Origin: Saturnia japonica
Lineage: Eukaryota; Arthropoda; Insecta; Lepidoptera; Saturniidae
Length of the DNA: 64,000 bases
Assembly: GCA_033032175.1 (NCBI GenBank)
Contig: CM065329.1
Coordinates: 10,732,985 to 10,796,984, forward strand
Reading direction: 5' to 3'
The notes below the pieces were generated by a model. It was given only the letters and a program-made list of their open reading frames with translations, had not been told where the DNA came from and ran no database searches. Shown here piece by piece: positions 10,374 to 21,924 of this stretch (the stretch's first letter is position 1; each line of letters begins with the position of its first letter). A program made the translations under genes and the position numbers.

Positions 10374-11284
10374 TCAAGATGTCACTTTAGCAGCGGCCGC
10401 GGCAGCGACTGCGGCCGCCTTCTTTTTAACAGCGAGTGCTGTCCTCTGCTTCGCTTGTATCTTCAACTTCTGACTTTTTGATAGCTTTCGCTTTTTATTG
10501 GCTTCATTTGCTGCCGCTGTATATAATACAAAATAATTCTTATTAATAGTGTATTCATAACATTCATTATTTCAAAACCTTACGAAACAGACATATGCCA
10601 TCGCGGACTCTTTCTAGGCTTTTTGAAGAACTACAATTCTTTAGAACATTATTTTGATGTACCTCATAAGGTTAAGCCAGTGTAAGCGATGTAAACACCC
10701 TGAAAATCATTTTTTGACGACTTGATTACAAATAATTGAATTTTCTCTACTATACAAAAAAATTTTTGAAATGTAAGTATTCATTATATGTTTGTGAAAA
10801 CCGCATTAAAATCCGTTGCGTTTTTTAAAAGATCTAAGCGTACATAGTGACAAACAGACAGCGGGAAGCGATTTCAATAAAAGCGCCAACAGTGCGCATA
10901 TTATATTTGACCCATTTTTTTAATTAATTCTATATCCAATACAGATATACGAACCTATTAGAGGCTCCCACTACATTAACAAAATGAAAAATCGCATATC
11001 TTATCTTATTATATTAAGTGAGCAATTCTTGTATTGTATATATATGTCGCAGATGTGAAAAGATTGGCCTCTATGTGTTCGCTGGAGGCATCCGTCATTC
11101 CGTCGTTTCTATTTAGTCAGAGCGCACACCTGGCGCGGGCGCTGTCTCGAGATTAAGTGAGGAAATCGAACGCAATACGACAGCTTTCATCATTTTTAAC
11201 ACTGACAACATAGATGTTGTGTCACAGTCTATACATAGCTCGGCTGTCTATGATGTTATTATGTGTTTCAGATAAATAAATAAA

Positions 11285-11440
11285 ATAACCACGTACATTT
11301 TCTCAGAAACGGCTCCAACGATTTCGATGAAACTTTGCATTTAGATAATGTTTTACATTCCAAGTTTACCTAGATAGGTGTTCCTTTTTTTATAAGACAC
11401 CGAGCGCAGCTCGTTCGCCCAGATATAGCAATTAAAAAAA
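11285..11440 (+). repeat. Interspersed repeat fragment in intron
   Basis: This stretch, with gaaacggctccaacgattt and a (A)n end after agctcgttcgcccagat, resembles the conserved core of repeat family C elsewhere (gaaacggttggaccgattt). It is duplicated at 25695-25840. Unclassified. Confidence 0.45.
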
Positions 11441-12002
11441 AAAATTAAGTAAAGTACAAGTAAGCGTTATCTTCTACAATGTCTTGCATTGACGTGGTGT
11501 TTAACCCAATCCTTTCCACGGGAAGAAGCCTTTGCCTATCACTGGGATATTATTATTATTAGCAGCACGGCAAATTGACGGTACTCTCTCTGATGGTAAG
11601 CAAAGCAAAATCCTAACACAACGGCAACCACCGAGGGATCGTAATCCTTCGACGGTCACCGCTGTCACACCAGCCTGCATTAATTCAGGCATGCTGGTTC
11701 CGAAACTCTACACGCAAAAGCAAGTCACTACACTACACGCATGGTGGTCCTCGTTCGTTACTCAGCAGGGTGCCCAACGTGCAGGTGAGGTTGGCTTCAG
11801 CGTGTCAGCTTTAAAAACGTAGTTCGACACCACTTAGATCTAACAGGTTAACATTTCGCTTGCTTACCTGATGATGTGGCGTGTCGGTTGGCCGCAGTGC
11901 GAGCGAGCTCGCCGAGCGTGTTGGCGAGTGCGACTCCTAGCCTCGTGCAGTCCAACCTCGAAGCAGTGTGAGCCCGAAGCGCCAGAGTAGCTAACCTGAG
12001 TT

Positions 12003-12245
12003 CATACCATAACACACCATCAAGCCTGTATCCCTGAAGGGTTTGACAGAGGTGTACTAATGCACGCCCACAGTTCGCAGTATATGTTTTTTAGTTTTTT
12101 GCCATTGATTGAGCACAAAGCCAAATTCTGAGCTGCTACTGACAAATTCATAGAAAAACCCAATAACACTTTGCTCGAGTCCGATCGAACCCAGGACTTG
12201 GAGCATAGCAGTCGCGTTTACGACCACTAGGTTAATGAGGCATAT
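12003..12245 (-). repeat. tRNA-derived SINE, family 1, abutting an exon
   Basis: Same family as 9119-9380. In the gene's sense the SINE 3' end (ggtatg) lies seven bases before the acceptor AG of exon 11868-11995, so the SINE supplies the intron end. The duplicate at 26395-26637 has the same arrangement. Confidence 0.75.
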
Positions 12246-12610
12246 ATACCGTTTTAAGGGGCAACGCGGAAGAGAGGTAGAGGTTAAAGAAATTTCTTTG
12301 GAGAAAGGTGAAAAACAGCTCGAAATGGTTCATGTAAATATACATGCTCAAAGTGTGTCGCTCTTTTCTTTTCAGAACTTGTCGTGTGTCTAGAATTTTG
12401 TTCCCATTTCCCGTATTTGACTACAGATTTCCAGTTTTCTTCACGTTCATAGTTACCGCAGAGACGTAGCGTGAAGTTAAATAATTCTCAGGTGTAGACT
12501 AAAGTCTAGGTCACTTATACTATTCCTCGTGAATCTGGCTATAATATACGAAAAGATAATTTCAGAGATTAGCGTGTTAAACAAACTAACAAAAAAACTC
12601 TTTCGTTATA

Positions 12611-13906
12611 CAAGGTGTCCAGAAAGGGTATCGGGTATTTGTTTTCGCGCCATATTCGAAACGGGGCGTCTAAAGGGTGCGGGGAGGGGTTCGTGGCGTC
12701 CGCGATTTTGAGGAGTTTTAGTCACGATGGAACAGTACTCGGGGACGCATTTTGCGTACGAGCGTATTATCGTAATGGTGATTCAATAGTGACTGCTCAA
12801 CGTCTCTATCGTGCGGAATATCGTACACGCCACGCGCCAATTGACGATAGCATTAGGAAATGGATCAGGATGTTCGAGAATACAGGTGCGACAGTTAAAA
12901 TTCAAAACTCTGGTCGTCCTCGTTCAGTTCGCGATGAAGAAACAATTGAAGAAGTTGAGGCGTCGGTTCGTCAAAATCCGTCTTTATTCATCCGAAAGCG
13001 AAGCCAAGCGTTGAACATCAAAAAATCGTCTTTACATTCGATTTTAAAGAAAGACTTACATCTAAAAGCCTATAAAATTCAATTGGTTCAAGAATTGAAG
13101 GATACGGACTATGCTAATCGACTGAATTTTGCGAACGAAATGCTGCAGCGATTTAACAACTTTAACAACATACTGTTCAGTGACGAAGCAAAGTTTCACC
13201 TGAATGGTCATGTTAATAAGCAGAATTGTCGGTACTGGGCAGTGGAGAATCCGAGACGAAAGCATGAATGACCCCTGCATAGCCCAAAGGTCGTTGTTTG
13301 GGCCGCTATGTCTGCTAAAGGCATAATTGGTCCTTATTTTCATGAAGATCAACGAGGCCGAGCAATTAATGTGAATAGTGACCGTTATTGCGATATGTTG
13401 CGAAATTTTTTGGTCCCAGAGTTGCAGGAGTTTGCAGGTTTCAACTCAAGAACGTGGTTCCAGCAAGATGGGGCCACTTGCCATACCTCAAATGACTCAA
13501 TGGAAGTTGTTAACGAATTATTCCCTAATAAAGTCATTTCGCGAAGGGGTAACATCAACTGGCCTCCCAGAAGCCCCGACCTTAGCCCGCTTGACTATTT
13601 TGCATGGGGATACCTTAAAAGTAAGGTTTATCAAAACAATCCGACGAATCTAACCCAGTTAAAGCAAAACATCAGGTCAGAAATGGCAGCAATATCGATA
13701 GCTATGTGTCAACGTGTTATCGCCAATCTTCGTTTCCGTTTAGAAGAGTGCCAGCAACGTAACGGTCATCATTTGGATAACATCATCTTTTCCAAATAAT
13801 TCTCCAATTCATATGCTAATAGTAAACAATAAACTTTTTTATTGCATACAAATAATTTTTGTTTCATTGAACTTACAAATACCCGATACCCTTTCTGGAC
13901 ACCTTG
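12611..13906 (+). mobile_element. DD41D Tc1/mariner-superfamily transposon, copy 1 (broken)
   Basis: 1296 bp bounded by perfect 31-bp inverted repeats (12611-12641 and 13876-13906, starting CAAGGTGTCCAGAAAGGG) and flanked by TA on both sides. It is the duplicate of 27003-28305 and seven bases shorter. It sits in an intron of the host-gene copy. Confidence 0.95.
12727..13799 (+). pseudogene. DD41D transposase, broken copy
   Basis: Homologue of the intact frame at 27119-28198. A 7-bp deletion near 12751 shifts the frame after about ten codons. A CGA-to-TGA change at 13269-13271 adds an internal stop. Two replacement differences (DE for DL, F for S) lie in the N-terminal half. The catalytic blocks FSDEAKF, FQQDGATCH and SPDLSPLDYF are still readable. 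Confidence 0.9.
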
Positions 13907-14429
13907 TATTATATACTAGCTATATTTTCAAACTTTTGAAACGCGATTAATTCAAATATGGTTTTTTAAGACAATGACCTCCTCTTGTTTGTGACGTGCG
14001 AATTGTTAACGATAACGAAAACGATAAAAATGTATGGAATGAACATGTCTGATCGCGTTATTTAACGCTGTGATACGTCACACCCATACATCACGTCATA
14101 CATTCCATTCCCACATTTTGCACACCAAAGCATTCCCAGAGCTCTTTGAGTTAGGAAGGTGGTATATAAGAAAAGGTGTAGTTAGCGCATTCTATCTCTA
14201 CACTCTACTGCAACGATATGTTTTTTACACACGTCCCTAATAACCATAGCTCCTCGCAAGTATAATGACAGTTGACAAAAAAAAGTCTAAACTCACTTTC
14301 CAGCTAAATCTTGCTGCTCGTCGTCGAGATCACAGGCGAGTGTTGTGATGTTCTTCCCTTTATTGCCCAGCGGCATCTGTAACCAACGAGACTACTCCAT
14401 AATATTACCGACTAAGACAAGCTAAATTA

Positions 14430-14600
14430 TTTAAAATATTTTTCTATTTTTGCTTTTTATTTCATTCCCAGACGCCGTACTTAAATATTATATAGCCTAT
14501 GTCACTTCCACAATTAAGACGAATCTAATGACACCTTGTATGCTAAAATACATCAAGCCGTTTAGACTACAGAGTGTAACAAAGAAACTCTCCATTTTCA
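14430..14600 (-). repeat. Repeat family D
   Basis: On the minus strand it reads gtctgggaatgaaataaaaa preceded by aattgtggaagtgacatagg. It matches 38895-39130, 47540-47700 and 48000-48420 and is duplicated at 28830-28995. Unclassified; the A/T-rich end suggests a LINE 3' end. Confidence 0.55.
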
Positions 14601-14713
14601 CAATCTGGTGAAAAAGAAAAAATATTTTCTTCACTAATTTCATCTATACTTTTAACAAAAGAGTATAGATTCGAAATCTGTACATTGAAGTTAAATGAGG
14701 AAAAATAATACGG

Positions 14714-14724
14714 GGGGGGGGGGG
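14714..14724. repeat. Poly-G run
   Basis: About a dozen G in a row, shared with copy 2 near 29111. Simple-sequence repeat. Confidence 0.8.
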
Positions 14725-15539
14725 CTTACAATAATTTTGGACAGAAAATATTTCGATAGTTTTTGAAATTTTTGTCTGTCTATCTATATGTTTGAACGCC
14801 AATCACGCAAAAAACTACTGGACTGAATTATTGAAATTTGGTATGATTATAGCTTATAGTCTGAAGGTACATTTAGGATACATTTTTACACGTATGGGCA
14901 TTTGTATGGTCTATAAATTGCGTTTAGGTTATGTTTAGGTAAAAGAATGTATGTATATGTGTTTAAGTACAGAGCCCTCCAGTGGAAGTAATAAATTTAC
15001 GTCGAGTATAGTTTAGTTTTTGTTTACGTTACGCACATAATAAGTTTAAGAATCAATATTTCAGTGTTAAATTATCGTTTTAAATTGTCATTCGTATTTT
15101 GTAAACCAGCGAGTGTAGCAGGTGCAATAACACTTTGTAATTAATCTAATAAATACTTTTATTTTTAATCAAATAAGTAAAAGAGTTATTTGTAGTTACA
15201 AGCGATTTTTTGCCCCTACACAACACACGCATCGTATGACTCTACGCAACGGATCATATACAACAATATGTAATTTTGTAACATATTTAAAACATTTAGT
15301 TAAACAAAGTGAAAAGATACTAAATTATTTTATCTTTACATAATTTTCAAAAAGGCAATAAATGGAAACGTATGCTTTTTTTAATTTTCCAGGAGTATTC
15401 ATAGATGGCGCTGTACGGCTTGGTTTAAATTATCACGAAATTGATTTGATAGTTGTTGTCATATTTAAGTATATTTTACAATGATCGAAATTCGACCAGC
15501 GACTTTTTAATCATAGACTATTTTCTGTTTGACATTTGC

Positions 15540-15800
15540 AGTATGAACCTAAACAATGAATATTATAGCACTTGCTGTCACTTTTTATTTAGTGACAATG
15601 TCAATATTTTGGGGGGTCTAAGTTCAATGGCACTATTCGGTTTAGGATTCACAGTAATAATTTATATAATTAAATATATTAGACCAGATATTATAGACAT
15701 ATTATAGCTTTCTGCACTCCTTCTCCATATAAACTTTAACAATGGCAAATCACACAGTATTCCGTGCACGCAATACGCTTAAAAAGGGATATAAAGTTTT
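15540..15800. repeat. Intronic segment present a third time at 35980-36200
   Basis: The sequence around ttgctgtcactttt, gtctaagttcaatggca and ttccgtgcacgcaatacgct occurs in both large copies (the other at 29940-30190) and, more diverged, at 35980-36200. Short frames here (15453-15707, 29850-30083) differ by frameshift between copies and are not supported as genes. Confidence 0.7.
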
Positions 15801-15959
15801 TGCTTCACGTATTAATATAATGATAATTAATTACCTTATAACTCTGCGGACAAATACCGAATAAGTATTTCTCTAACGTTTGTTTTAATTCATCGGCAAA
15901 CATGAGAGCACCGTTGTCACTTATCTGAAAAAAAAAAAACAATATATTTGAGTTTTTAG

Positions 15960-16194
15960 TAGGATCTTGAAGTGACATGTTGTGGTTTTTATTTTTAATT
16001 CATATACTTAGGTTTTTGACCCTATATTATGTAATATAGGTAGCGTTTTGCATGATATAGTTTAGTTCTTGTGCTTAGGTGAAGTGGATTATAAATTTAA
16101 ACTGAAAGCATGTATTCTGGGATCCCACAAAAATTCCCTAGAAAGTTCTAACAAGGGGGCCACCATCTTGTCAACGCTACTGAAGCCACCACAA
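15960..16194 (-). repeat. R1 interspersed repeat, truncated at the duplication junction
   Basis: Reads from gatcttgaagtgacatg to gaagccaccacaa and then stops abruptly, whereas the partner at 30357-30675 continues to the (GAA)n tail. The break marks the end of the duplicated block. Confidence 0.85.
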
Positions 16195-16754
16195 CCTATT
16201 TTTTACAGTTCTCGTTTACATTTTAAGTCGTATAATTTTGTTGAACAAAAGTTTTTAAAATCATTTCCCTTCATGGAGACCTTTTCACCACTATACTTTT
16301 AATGAGATTAACGACATGTAGTATTTTTAATTGTTATAATTAAAAATTTAAGCAAACAAATAAGTTAAAATATGAAAAAGAGAGGTCAATCTTTTAAAAT
16401 CATGTTTGGTTGTAATTTTAATTTTAAGATATTTAAATACTATACTGAGTCGTCATCGATATAAATAATATAGGTTGTTTTACTTACGAGCTTGTACGAC
16501 TTATGCTCTTGTATAAATAATATCCGATGCAAAGTCGTCTTGGCAGAATGACTTGTGGTTACACGAGCGACGAGAGTTCACTGTCATTGCTTCGCACAGT
16601 CTGATACTTAGGTCTGATATGATGCTACCACTGCGGGGAGTTATTTCCTTCGTCCTTGAGTCACACGACAATCCCCTCCGTACATTACAACTACATACAT
16701 ACGAAATAAATACACAATCTTATCTCACACACTCCTTTCTCTAGAAGTCTAGAC
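16195..16754. other. No confident feature; possible solo LTR
   Basis: After the junction the DNA is AT-rich. From about 16470 to 16735 it becomes mixed in composition and ends with gaaataaatacacaatc, which resembles the 3' part of an LTR with a polyadenylation signal. I found no partner in the window, so this is only a suggestion. Confidence 0.25.
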
Positions 16755-17348
16755 ATAGGTTGTCAATGGGGGCGCTACCGCCCCTTAGTGGGCGCTGGGA
16801 CTTTTCGTCGTTCGTAGCGGGTACAAAGGCAAATGTAGGTGCGTTACGACAGTCAAGAGTGCGGTCATGGAGTACTTACCTAATTAGAAATTTAATGTGA
16901 TTTTGAAAATACCTCTATTTAATTGTTTATGACTGTCGATAACAAATCTATGCAAGTTGGTAAAATAACATAACATACCATCACGACTGTATCTCCGAAG
17001 GGTTAGGCAGAGGTGTACTAATGTACACCCGCAGTTCGCCGTGTATGTTTTTTAGGTTCCATATAATAGGAGGCTTTGTATGGTTTAGTCTAAATTAAAT
17101 ATTTTTATTACAACATGTTTTTGAATTTTAAATTAATTGATAATTAAGACCCTCAGTCACGACCACGAGAAGCCCAATTAGAGAGCGAGAGAGAGAGAGA
17201 ATTAATTTATAATTTGTGATTATTATTAGATCTGATAATAGATATACATATAAAATTGTTATAATTATTAATTATTATCTAAAAGGGGGCGTTGGATTTT
17301 TTTTTCTTATAAAGAGGGCGGTAGTCCATAACAGATTGGGAACTACTG
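16755..17348. mobile_element. hAT-like MITE with 8-bp target duplication
   Basis: GTCTAGAC occurs at 16747-16754 and 17349-17356, flanking a 594-bp insert. The ends are related in inverted orientation: the left is ATAGGTTGTCAAT...GCTACCGCCCC, and the right on the reverse strand is CAGTAGTTCCCAAT...ACTACCGCCCT. An 8-bp duplication with imperfect short inverted ends is typical of hAT elements. No transposase is present. A partial family 1 SINE (16970-17080) is nested inside. Confidence 0.75.
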
Positions 17349-17539
17349 GTCTAGACGCTCACATTCCATTGTATTTATACGTATACGTATGGGCATTTAA
17401 AAAATTGTGTTCCAGTTATATATTTAAAAAATGAACTATGTAGTTACATATATATAACACTGTAATATATTTTCAATGGTATATAGTGGAAATGAAGTGA
17501 AATTATACGAAATTAATCCAAATTATTTTCTATTCAGGT

Positions 17540-17959
17540 CAATTAATAAAATTGAAGTGTCTGTTTGTCTGTATGTTCCGGGTAATCTCCGAAACGGTTG
17601 GACCGATTTTGACCGGACTTTCACAGATAGCTGAATTTCTAGACAGTAACTTAGGCTACTTTTATGTTAGAAAAATAATTAGGGTTCCGCAAAAATAAAA
17701 ATATACAGGTCAAGATGAATCAATTCGGATGTTTAAACGGCTTACTCTGAGTAAACCATAAGAGATATATCAAATTAATGTACTACATAATTGTAGAACT
17801 CAAAAAGACCTACAAAAATGTCTGGGAGAGTATATGTTTATCTTCAAAGGAACACCTACAATAAGCATTTTTGTCTTTAAAATAGCTGGGAGTGGGGGAG
17901 CAAGATTCGCGCGGGCATTCTGTAGTCCACGTGAGTGAAGCCGCGGGCACAGCTAGTTT
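17540..17959 (+). repeat. Repeat family C
   Basis: Starts attaataaaattgaagtgtc and ends gcgggcacagctagt. The same ends and interior occur at 47030-47494 (+), 45224-45720 (-) and 52773-53291 (-), with a diverged copy at 56040-56290 (-). It is non-coding and abundant in this window. I cannot assign it to a TE class. Confidence 0.75.
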
Positions 17960-18263
17960 TCAATATAAATAAACTGACTTAATTTATATGTATATGTTAT
18001 TATAATGTGCTTCGGGATCTTATTATAGAGACAGTATTAACTTAATTAACTTTTATTACTCTTACTAAGTCTAAGACACGAAATGACTAATTTATATCTA
18101 TTTCTAGTATTCGTTTTAGTATTTGGGAAATTTGCATATTGTGGTTTAGGCTAGATCCGAGACCTTGGCAAGAGGTCGAGCGCGGCCTGACCGAAACTGC
18201 GTGGGTGGAGGCCATCATAATGTCGGATGCAGTCGCAGGTACGTCTCCCACGCATTCCTCATA

Positions 18264-20727
18264 GGGGAAGGCCGGGTAAAGTGAACACCCTGGGTCAAGT
18301 GAATACTCCTCACTACTCCAAAATTTATTCACTGTTCACCACATACTTAAGGTTACGTTCGGCTATCAACGCTTATTGCGCGACAAACACGGCGGGGGTC
18401 CGCGTCTCGCGGCGTTCGTGGAACAGAAAATTGTTTTTTCATGAGAATAAAATCAATTTTGCAAGGTACATAAGTCTTCTGTTAATATTTCTAACCCTAT
18501 TCGTTTACCATCCTTAGGAATATTATAATTGTTTTGCACGTCAACGTGGCTTTTTATATTATATTTCACACGGTTAAAGCACCAATAGTTTTTGTATGAG
18601 AACCGTCTCATATCTCAAAGCTCAGAATTTACCTCGTCTGGCAAAGTGGATATGGAATTCACTTTGCACGCCATATGTGATTACTACAGTTTTATAACAC
18701 GTATGCACTTTGCTCCGAGTGGTGAATGGATATAAAAAAATACTAATCCAGCGGTATGTAATAAAGTACTCGTGAAGATTGATATTAATCAATGCAGTTA
18801 GAGAATTGGTAAAGGACACAGCTATAAAATATGTATTGACCTAAGTATACAATTTTGTACAGGTAAGTAAAAAAAACAAACTTAACAAAGTCACTAAAAT
18901 CTAGATTAGGAAATAGAAATAGTTGCTATAAAAACAATGCTATAATTCTACAAAGAAATTAAAAAAAAATTGAAGTTGATTTGTGCTTTTTACCCTGAAA
19001 TATATGGGGAAGGAGATGAAGAGCCAATTGAAAATTGGCTTCGATGTAATATTTGTTACCGACACGATGGTTTCACGAAAAATGTTCACCTTCTAAGGGC
19101 ACTGGAGAGTATATTGTTATATTATTTATCTGGAAGATAATCTTATTTAATATCTACTTTATATTATTCATCATAAGTTCATTTGATTTACCTTATTATT
19201 GTTTTGGTGTACCTATTCTTTTATTTCCAGGATACCAATTAATGATAGGTTTATGTATTGATGCGTTTAGATAATTTATAACTTGACAATTTTGGTTTAA
19301 CAACAGCTTTGTTAATATTTTAGGTTCGTATTGTTTACATTGCAATATTATGACAATCTCTGTCATTGATAATTCTTTGATAGTAATAGAGCATGCGCAG
19401 TTAGGAGTTTCTCAGGTATAGACAAATATTCTATCCAGGTTCTAGTTTAGCAAAATAAATCTATGATTAGATTAGATTAGGATCTAGAATAGAAGTCAGC
19501 ACGGTGTAGGCCGTATCAGGATACACGGCTCAAGCAGACGACGTAGCACCAAATATCTTATCTATTGAGATTTCCTCATATGTAAAAGGAAAAGTTATTA
19601 TTTGAATTATAAATACAAAATCCAGGTGATACTTTCCCGGTAGTGTTCTTTCAATGTTCAGTAGGTATTTGTCGTTTTGACAAAGGGTATTTCACCCATA
19701 TTAATATTAAAATTATAAATTATAACAATTAAAATAACTTTTCTATATAAATATGTTATAAAATAAACTATCTTTTCGACTCCCAGGTCTGTTGTACAAT
19801 AATTTGGTTTTTATCAAAACACATGATAATTATGATATAAACGTTACTACTATTCAAAGGTCTCCCGTACAATCCATAAAACATGATCAGATCCATCCTG
19901 AAGAATCTGTCATACTCTCTGTTCTAATTTTCTATTTTGTTTGAATTCAAAATTTCATCTTACTAGACTTTTCTTATTTTAAAAATTAAAAATAAATCTA
20001 ATCATAGATTTATTTTGCTAAACTAGAACCTGGATAGAATATTTGTCTATACCTGAGAAACTCCTAACTGCGCATGCTCTATTACTATCAAAGAATTATC
20101 AATGACAGAGATTGTCATAATATTGCAATGTAAACAATACGAACCTAAAATATTAACAAAGCTGTTATTAAACTAAAATTATCAAGTTATAAATTATCTA
20201 AACGCATCAATACATAAACCTATCATTAATTGGTATCCTGGAAATAAAAGAATAGGTACACCAAAACAATAATAAGGTAAATCAAATGAACTTATGATGA
20301 ATAATATAAAGTAGATATTAAATAAGATTATCTTCCAGATAAATAATATAACAATATACGTAATAATTACATGTATTAGTTTACTTAACATGTAATTAAA
20401 AGTAAAGTTATTCATTATTAATTAAATACAAAGTTTTTTTTTAAGGTTATTAAGTTGATTGTTTATGTTTTTACTAACGTTAAAAAGTACGTATTCACTT
20501 TACCCGATAATTGTACCCACTTTACCCCCGGGCATGCGGGTAAAGTGGATACTAACAATTTAAAAAAATATTGTCATTAATTGTTTAACTGTTGAAGGTA
20601 AATAATGATTCTATTTGAAAGAGTAATAGATAAAAATTGAACTCTGATATTTATCTTTTTTTTATATCTCATACATTTTCTGCTAAAGCCTTTATATCTA
20701 AGGTATTCACTTTGCCCAGACTTCTCC
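18264..20727. mobile_element. Candidate non-autonomous DNA transposon with GGGTAAAGTG repeats
   Basis: The left end is GGGGAAGGCCGGGTAAAGTG and the right end on the reverse strand is GGAGAAGTCTGGGCAAAGTG; both continue AAYACC. TA flanks each end (18262-18263 and 20728-20729). Further GGGTAAAGTG-like sites lie inside both ends: one more near the left, and three near 20495-20550 on both strands. No transposase frame is visible. The fold-back at 19109-20359 is nested inside. Confidence 0.6.
19109..20359. repeat. Fold-back structure: 365-bp inverted arms around a 521-bp loop
   Basis: The arm at 19109-19473 is repeated in inverted orientation at 19995-20359 with a few mismatches. The minus strand of 20359 to 19480 is a nearly complete copy of the element at 54388-55359 with about 70 extra bases. 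The left arm is therefore a second, head-to-head partial copy. The short frames ending LPYYCFGVPILLFPGYQL here are part of the repeat. Confidence 0.85.
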
Positions 20728-21089
20728 TACACACGTTATTGTCGAAAAAATATGTTTTTTCTTTGTGATATTTAAAGATGGATGAAAAATTCCAGTTGCC
20801 TATTGGTTTTCTAATACAAAAAATAAGTCCAAGTTATTTGTCGTTGTTACCTTAAAATAGATATATATATAATAATGGCGGTGTGCCCGCGGCTTTGCAC
20901 GCGTTTGTTGTGCAGTACCTAAGTATTTTCATCCCGTAATTTTATTGTTACTCATATTATTGACAATTCATAAATTATACACTTGTATAAAAAAACGTAA
21001 GATATAGGAATCTCGAACAAGAAAAAAGCCATTATAAGACGCAAAGAAACAATTTAGAAATATTTATAAAATTTCTTTATTACAGTATA
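20728..21089. other. No gene; small repeat remnant
   Basis: Near 20880 the stretch gtgcccgcggctttgcacgcg resembles the conserved end of repeat family C. The rest is AT-rich and unremarkable up to the copy 2 match. Confidence 0.4.
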
Positions 21090-21260
21090 AACAACATTTA
21101 CATCATATAGTATCGTTTAGGACGAACAGACAAACAATTGATTAATATTATCTCTTAGTAATTAGCACTTAAAATTAACATTTAAATATCAAAATAACAT
21201 GCACAGGTAAAACACTTTAGTTTGTTTGCTTATTTCTTATTTATATTTAGATTTAGCGTA

Positions 21261-21489
21261 AGATAGTGACACGCTAAAACTAAAGGACTGGCTCCCAAGC
21301 GTAACTGCCCGAAGACACCTATAGATGCTTGGCGACAGATTCTCAACGAGGGTGGTAGAAATAGCCCTACCACTATGCTATGGTTTCATCACGATGTTTT
21401 CCTTCACGCTCAGGTTCACTGTAGGGATTCGAATTCACGTCTATCGACGCGGTATTCGTACACGCTACCTCTAAGCTATCGGCATTATA
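21261..21489 (-). repeat. tRNA-derived SINE, family 2 (unit 2)
   Basis: Duplicate of 172-400. Confidence 0.65.
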
Positions 21490-21573
21490 TATGGTCGTGC
21501 TTCTTTAAAATTACCCCCTTTGTCAAATATATAATAACTAAATAAACTAAGTATTAAAAAAATTTATTATACA

Positions 21574-21924
21574 TTTAATATAAAATAGTATTTACTGCTA
21601 GTCTTCATCTTCTTCCTAACTTGGCCTCAAGTGAATATAATCTCCTGTATTGACGATTTTAGTATCCTAACAAGGTGGTGGCTCCCTTGTTAAAATTTTC
21701 TAGGGAGTTTTTGTGGGATCTCAGAATGCTTGCTTTCAGTTTATATTTATAATCCACTTCATTTATGCACAAAACCAAACTATATCACACAAAACGCCTT
21801 CAATATTACATAATATAGAGTCAAAACTTAAGGAAATGATAAAATGAATAAAAAATAACAACCACAACATGTCACTTCATGGTCCCGCCAAAAACTTTAC
21901 TGCCTGTCTTCCGAGGTTTGACGT
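21574..21924 (+). repeat. R1 interspersed repeat (unit 2)
   Basis: Duplicate of 485-835. Confidence 0.8.

Larger units (their letters stand above)
10374..15924 (-). pseudogene. Truncated duplicate of unrecognised spliced gene (last four exons)
   Basis: Exons 15835-15924, 14297-14376, 11868-11995 and 10374-10516 have AG/GT boundaries and matching phases. They encode ISDNG...QSYK, MPLGNKGK...DLAG, LATLALRAH...HATSS and AANEANKKRK...KVTS-stop. Compared with the copy at 24736-30326 there are only two coding differences, both synonymous: GCA/GCG for Ala in the third exon and TCA/TCG for Ser in the last. The upstream exons found beyond copy 2 are missing because the duplicated block ends at 16194. 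So this copy has no visible start, although its frame is still open. It could be expressed only if a new 5' end has been acquired. Confidence 0.75.
1..16194. repeat. Large direct duplication, copy 1 (contains BEL insertion)
   Basis: Position 1 matches 21090 and the match runs to 16194, with the partner ending at 30587. The offset is 21089 before the BEL insertion and 14362 to 14402 after it, drifting through small indels. Divergence by eye is about 1%. The 6.7-kb BEL element at 2269-8992 is absent from the other copy. The match ends inside a (GAA)n-tailed repeat (last shared bases at 16191-16194). The left limit is outside the window. It may be a true tandem duplication or two haplotypes left uncollapsed by assembly. 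Confidence 0.95.

Noticed and set aside
10390..10440. GC-rich run with GCGGCCGC sites, resembling a cloning linker
   Set aside because: It is in frame with the last exon, encodes the Ala-rich tail, and occurs in both duplicates, so it is coding sequence rather than vector.
15453..15707. 84-codon plus frame resembling a membrane peptide, also at 29850-30083
   Set aside because: The C-terminus differs by an indel between near-identical copies, and the third copy at 35980-36200 has a broken frame, so there is no sign of coding constraint.
19053..19274. Frame ending LLFPGYQLMIGLCIDAFR, also at 20194-20415 and 54328-54555
   Set aside because: It lies in the arms of a repeat; the three occurrences are copies of that repeat and share no start.
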